DNA of 21,458 bases from a virus, in the IMG/VR virus record IMGVR_UViG_3300028925_009627, positions 1 to 21,458 of that record; one strand, written 5' to 3'. Positions 17,221-21,458 of the stretch are shown piece after piece; the stretch's first letter is position 1, and every line of letters starts with the position of its first letter. Under the pieces are notes generated by a model. The model had not been told where the DNA came from, did no database searches, and worked only from the letters and a program-made list of their open reading frames with translations. Position numbers and translations under genes: made by a program.

Positions 17221-20200
17221 CCGACCATCTGCCTCGGCTTGGGCTTCACCGCCATAATTCCAGTTATGTGGCCGCCCCGTGCTGCGAACACTGGGTCGTT
17301 CATACCGAAGATAGACCGCCCCTGTTCAGCTACTTGCGGAGACCCTGGCCCTTGGGCCGCGAGCGCCGCTTGCTGAACCGGTGCCCCACCCGTGGGGTTC
17401 ACTTGATTGAGCACCGAGCCGGGAACGATGAAGGGCGGCGCTTGTGTGTTGACCGGCGCCAAGCGGCGCTGCACAGGCGGAGGATCGTCATCAAGTTCTT
17501 CTTCGGCGCGTTTGGTTATAGCCAATCTGGATGCGGGCCTTCCGGAGACATCAACCACATCTATAGCCGCCCGGCGCAGCGCGTTGGCAAGCCCGCTCCG
17601 TTGGTCTGAGGCTCTTAGGACAAGCGCGGCACCTTTGTCGGGGTTCAAAGCGGCGTCAATTAGAATATCTTTAATCTTTGATCCCGTAACTCTCAGTCCC
17701 AAGGTCTTCCCGACTTTTGAACCGGCTGCCCCCGCCCACAGTGCATTTACAGTCCTTGTTGAATCCGCGGCCCCAAGGGCTGCAACTCTGCCAAGGAAAC
17801 CCCACCCGCTAAGGTTGACGGCCTCTGCCGGGTTTACCCCACCCGCCAACTTGCCACCTTGCGTGAAGTTGGAGGTCTCAAAGGCCACCTTCGCCATGTT
17901 GTCAAGGTTACCAAGAAGATCACCATTGTCCGGGAAGGCTTCTAGTAAGATAGTTCTGACGCGGGGATCCCCGATCAATTCTCGAAATTTAACGGGGTCA
18001 AACGCCTGAAATGAAGAGTCTCCGGTTTCTTTTATAAGAAGGTCACTGCGGCTAAGAGACCGCTCGAAAAGCTGTCCCAGGACAGAAGCCTGAAACCCTT
18101 TTTCTGCTTGCTTGTTCCCACGCACGATAGACATGAACTCCTGCATGTCCTGCTTGGGTCGGCTGTTCCCACTGCCCAAAACTCTGTCGAACAGGCTTCC
18201 TACTGCCCGACCAGGGTCGGAATTAAGGACTTCGGAGAATGCGTTTTTCTCTGAAATCCTTTTTCTACGTTGGCCGATGTAGTCTAAGTAATCATCTATT
18301 TTAAGACCCTCTAAGTCCAACGAACCGCTTTCCACGAGTTCCGTAAGCTGCCGTTTTGTTTTATCCCGCCGGAGATTTGCAAGCACGTCTAACTGTAGCG
18401 CCAGACCGTCGGCGTTGTTCAGGAGATCCGGTACGGAATTAAAACCGTTGTCCTCCAAGAACTTTATTGCAACTTTGTTGTTTTTCCGGAAAGACTGCAA
18501 CCTGTTTGAGTCCACACCGTCCGGGAAATCAAGCGCCAGCCTTTCTAAGATAATGCTTTCGGCTAACTTCAAAGAACGGTCTGACACGGGGGCGTTCTGT
18601 TTAAGTCTTATTTCAAAGGGGGTGCCCGCCTGCCCCACGGAAACCATTTCAAATGGAGAATCCGGGCGCTCAAAGAGAGACGCAGATCCGTCCAGAGCTT
18701 TTTCGTCAATTGTCGCAACCGTAACTCCGTCATCTCCCCGCGTGATGGTAACGAAGTCAGGTACTTCGGCGGTAGACTGTTGGAGCAATCTTAGTTCTGA
18801 GGCGCCTGCCGCATTTGGTAGAACCTTTTCGGGGACGTTTTCTACCTCGACCTTAACTTGAGAACCCCGCCTCTTTTCCAAGACAGGTCCCTGGGAGTCG
18901 ATCACGCTATTTTTTACACGAGAGGCTTCCCTTGCAAAGTTTAACTGCCCTGCGTCCAACTCCGGAAAAGTCCGGGAGTCCAAGAGTTGCTCAACAGTTT
19001 CCCTAATTTGTTGGATTCTACGATATTTAGGCGAAGTGCCGTTAAGAGCCTTCTCCACTCTTGCCGCTTCCGAAAGATCCGAAACAACTTCTCTAACGTC
19101 TTCGGCGGAAGTTCCGGATCGCACCAAGTCGCCATTGCCATCCCGAGCGGTTAACCGACCGCTTTCCGGAACTTGGACATCGTCGCCCACCCCGAGAATC
19201 TTTTGTGTGATGTCTTCTATGTCTCTTTGTGCTTTCCGGGCGGTGTCCGCAAAGGCACTCATTCTCTTGTCTATAGCCCTTACAGCCGTCGAAGAAACGG
19301 TGCCGTCACCTAGGCCTGCTATAATTTTCTTTTGGCGGGCTATTTCTGCAAAAGCATTCCCCATCTTTTTTGCGCCTGGAGGAGCATAGGCTCTTGCCTC
19401 GGCCGGGCTGAGGGTCTTCCAGATTAGGTCTGGGTTGTTAACAAATTTATCCATCTCGAATAAGGGGTCGAAGTCTGGTCCATTGCGCGGAACCATCGAG
19501 GAGTCTCTATGCGCCATTTGCACATAGCTCGTCAGCGCTTTCGACTGCGCTTCAGAAGCCACCCTGTCCGCAGAAACCTGCGCGGTCATCTCGGCGTCAA
19601 GCTCATCCCTTTGTGCGACGGCGTCGTTCCGGCGTCGTTCAAGGACAAGTATCTTTTCGTCCGAACCGCTAGGACCCCCTGTCTCTGCATCTCTCATTTG
19701 ACGCCGGTTCATCTGAGCCAAGATGGTTCTTGAACCGGCAAGTTGGGCAAGCTGCTGCGGAACTTCCTTGGGATTAAACGCTTCTGTGGGGGAAAGGTTA
19801 TCGAAACGGCTGGAGGCCCATTCCTCCACGGTCATGCCGGAAATATCAGCACCGTCTGAGGGGTCTCTGGAACCCTTCGGAAAGACGATGTTCTCCGTAA
19901 CCTTACTATCCAAGCCGTTTATCCGACTGTAGGCGGCACTTTCAAACGCCCTGAACTCGCGGGCTGCGTCGTCGTACGTGCTCCGAATTAAGTCCCCAAC
20001 AAGTTTTCTTTCCGCTTCGGGTAAGTCAGCAGCAGTCTTCAGACCCCTGTTCCTAGCGTACAACTCTACGTCCTGCTGCCAGAACTCAACTCGGCGTTGG
20101 GCCGCTTCTTGCGCGTTCGCGAGGACTTCGTCCATTTTCGCAGACAAATCCACCCTAATTGCGTCTACTCGCGATGCTGTTTGCGGTTCTAACCAAAGCA

Positions 20201-21458
20201 ACTCCGAGGATTCAACTCCTCTTGGGTCGCCCTCCATAACCAGTTTCCGGCGGTTGACTTCAAACTCCGGCGCAGAGTTTCCTTGAAGAGCTTTCTCCAA
20301 ATCAACGCGATGCTCGTCGGGGGTGCCCCCTGGCTTTCCGTTGAAGTCTAATTCGTCAACGGATCTCTTGAATTGCCCTTCAATGTAGTTGAAGAACTGG
20401 TCCCGGCGCTCAACCAACCGTTTCGTTTCAGCTTGGAAGAACCTGCTTGCTACCCCCGGAGTTTTATCTTTAGCCGCCGATTCAAGAACGGCCTCGTAGA
20501 AATTGGATGTTCGGTTAAGGTTGCCGACGTTTATTTCGTCTGTCTCTATTTCTTTCTCCAACCGCTCCCGTACTTTTTCGTCTGTCTCCTGAGACAGGCG
20601 CTCCCGTTTAATCTGAACCTCCGACCTCAATATGTTTGCTTCGGTCCTTGCCAGTTCAGGCGTTGTGAACACGAGGCCTGAGGCCTCGTCAACATGCCTC
20701 CCGTCTGCAATTGCTGCTCTTAACAGAGTGGCAACGGACAGTACCGCTGCGCGGTCTTGGGAGCCGCTTCCGAGTTGTTTCTGTGCGAAACTGGTTGCCG
20801 AGCGACTGGGCCTGAAAAGAGGGTCTACGACTAATTTTGTTACTGTTCCGATGACCGGCCCTTGTAGAAGACCGGTAAATACTCCTCTTGCAGCAATAGG
20901 AGCAATAAGGCCCGACCCTAAGGCAACCGATGCTTTGATCCACCCTGCGGCGTCCGGGTCGACGTTATCCAAAATCTCTAAGCCACCCACTGTTGATGCC
21001 CCTGCCGCAGAACCAAAAGTAGCTTCTTGACTAAGGTTCCGACGGCCGCCCTTGGTCAAAGGATTGTAAGCGGCGTAGGCTTTGTCCACTAAGGTTTGGA
21101 CGTTCTTGGGGTCTAATGCGTCCTCTCCAAGTTCCCTGACACTTTCCTTAGCGAACCTTGAAAGAAGGAACCTCTGCCCTCCCTGCAACATTTTTGCAGG
21201 GGCCGTAACACCCAAAACCATCGGGGGACCGCTAACCGCAGTCTCTAAACCTACTTTAAGAACTTCTTCCCAGAAACCTCGGGCTTCCGGGGTCATGTCC
21301 GTCCCGACACTATCCTCGAAAGGTGCAAATCCCCAGTTGTCCTTCGCCCAACTGTCCGCCGCCCGGACGTACTGTGAGAACCTCTTCTGTTGCGCTGCAC
21401 TCCCGTAATCCGCTGCAAATTGTCTCTTCTGGATATTTGCGCTTTTTCGTTGTTCGTT
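17217..21458 (-). CDS. Very large virion protein (internal virion/tail-associated), 5' end outside the window
   Basis: Open from base 21458 to the TAG at 17217, at least 1,413 residues; the frame continues past the ATG at 21296 to the edge (NEQRKSANIQKRQFAADYGS is the first visible stretch), so the true start lies outside. Visible residues about 174-214 are Gly/Ala-rich and hydrophobic (WIKASVALGSGLIAPIAARG, VFTGLLQGPVIGTVTKLVVD) and could enter a membrane. Long charged helices follow (VQIKRERLSQETDEKVRERL and others), with many predicted coiled coils. The C-terminus is Pro/Gln/Ala-rich and ends HITGIMAVKPKPRQMVG. Size and composition fit an internal or ejected virion protein of podovirus-like phages. 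No lytic transglycosylase motif is visible here. Third-position A/T is commoner than in the replication genes. Confidence 0.75.
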   Translation of the reverse strand, partial: NEQRKSANIQKRQFAADYGSAAQQKRFSQYVRAADSWAKDNWGFAPFEDSVGTDMTPEARGFWEEVLKVGLETAVSGPPMVLGVTAPAKMLQGGQRFLLSRFAKESVRELGEDALDPKNVQTLVDKAYAAYNPLTKGGRRNLSQEATFGSAAGASTVGGLEILDNVDPDAAGWIKASVALGSGLIAPIAARGVFTGLLQGPVIGTVTKLVVDPLFRPSRSATSFAQKQLGSGSQDRAAVLSVATLLRAAIADGRHVDEASGLVFTTPELARTEANILRSEVQIKRERLSQETDEKVRERLEKEIETDEINVGNLNRTSNFYEAVLESAAKDKTPGVASRFFQAETKRLVERRDQFFNYIEGQFKRSVDELDFNGKPGGTPDEHRVDLEKALQGNSAPEFEVNRRKLVMEGDPRGVESSELLWLEPQTASRVDAIRVDLSAKMDEVLANAQEAAQRRVEFWQQDVELYARNRGLKTAADLPEAERKLVGDLIRSTYDDAAREFRAFESAAYSRINGLDSKVTENIVFPKGSRDPSDGADISGMTVEEWASSRFDNLSPTEAFNPKEVPQQLAQLAGSRTILAQMNRRQMRDAETGGPSGSDEKILVLERRRNDAVAQRDELDAEMTAQVSADRVASEAQSKALTSYVQMAHRDSSMVPRNGPDFDPLFEMDKFVNNPDLIWKTLSPAEARAYAPPGAKKMGNAFAEIARQKKIIAGLGDGTVSSTAVRAIDKRMSAFADTARKAQRDIEDITQKILGVGDDVQVPESGRLTARDGNGDLVRSGTSAEDVREVVSDLSEAARVEKALNGTSPKYRRIQQIRETVEQLLDSRTFPELDAGQLNFAREASRVKNSVIDSQGPVLEKRRGSQVKVEVENVPEKVLPNAAGASELRLLQQSTAEVPDFVTITRGDDGVTVATIDEKALDGSASLFERPDSPFEMVSVGQAGTPFEIRLKQNAPVSDRSLKLAESIILERLALDFPDGVDSNRLQSFRKNNKVAIKFLEDNGFNSVPDLLNNADGLALQLDVLANLRRDKTKRQLTELVESGSLDLEGLKIDDYLDYIGQRRKRISEKNAFSEVLNSDPGRAVGSLFDRVLGSGNSRPKQDMQEFMSIVRGNKQAEKGFQASVLGQLFERSLSRSDLLIKETGDSSFQAFDPVKFRELIGDPRVRTILLEAFPDNGDLLGNLDNMAKVAFETSNFTQGGKLAGGVNPAEAVNLSGWGFLGRVAALGAADSTRTVNALWAGAAGSKVGKTLGLRVTGSKIKDILIDAALNPDKGAALVLRASDQRSGLANALRRAAIDVVDVSGRPASRLAITKRAEEELDDDPPPVQRRLAPVNTQAPPFIVPGSVLNQVNPTGGAPVQQAALAAQGPGSPQVAEQGRSIFGMNDPVFAARGGHITGIMAVKPKPRQMVG

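Noticed and set aside
1-21458. CRISPR array, tRNA genes, insertion sequences or integrase
   Set aside because: No regularly spaced repeat-spacer pattern, cloverleaf, transposase or integrase motif was seen on either strand.

Overview
This window looks like part of a dsDNA tailed phage genome (Caudoviricetes) or of a metagenomic phage contig. It carries a phage DNA-replication block, a terminase-small-subunit-like gene, a secreted cell-wall hydrolase, a very large virion-type protein and many short, tightly overlapping genes of unknown function. I see no rRNA, tRNA, CRISPR array, transposase or integrase, and no bacterial housekeeping genes. The cell-wall hydrolase has a signal peptide and the replication genes strongly prefer G/C at third positions. 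This fits a phage of a GC-rich Gram-negative host, possibly a marine alphaproteobacterium, but the host is inference only.

Almost everything is transcribed leftwards (minus strand). From the right edge: a >1,400-residue structural protein runs off the window (17217-21458). It converges with the one clear rightward gene, an SNF2-type helicase (15769-17208). That helicase diverges, from overlapping back-to-back promoters, from the leftward replication block: a coiled-coil protein, an SSB-like protein with an acidic DDVPF tail, an AEP-type primase that also ends in an SSB-like tail, an HTH protein, a UvrD-like SF1 helicase, a DUF6378-like protein and a PolA-family DNA polymerase with leucine at the position equivalent to E. 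coli Phe762. A ribbon-helix-helix protein and three small genes follow, two of them with putative zinc sites, and the block ends at a strong bidirectional terminator (7401-7434).

A 640-bp region without a confident gene (6855-7498) separates this from a second leftward operon that starts at a TTGACA promoter. The operon holds small proteins (63, 78, 55 and 139 aa), a 32-aa membrane peptide, a pyrimidine-dimer glycosylase-like protein (MSMEG_6728 family), a SleB-type cell-wall hydrolase and two unknown proteins. It then crosses a short intergenic segment with one perfect and two near-perfect DnaA boxes and ends with a 158-aa unknown protein.

Next comes an AT-rich 480-bp intergenic region with seven copies of GTCCCAC and a perfect dyad, directly upstream of the terminase small subunit. 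It is a candidate packaging site or origin. After it come a VRR-NUC-like nuclease that overlaps the terminase gene out of frame, three or four tiny genes ending in a DnaJ-like zinc protein and a terminator, and a DUF932-like gene with its own promoter and terminator. At the left edge is the first 12 codons of another leftward gene, whose leader shares two sequence elements with the leader of the 6854 operon.

Primase, SSB-like protein, UvrD helicase, SNF2 helicase, PolA and possibly the nuclease would together form the phage's own replication and recombination set. No DnaB-type helicase, large terminase, portal, capsid or RNA polymerase gene lies within the window.
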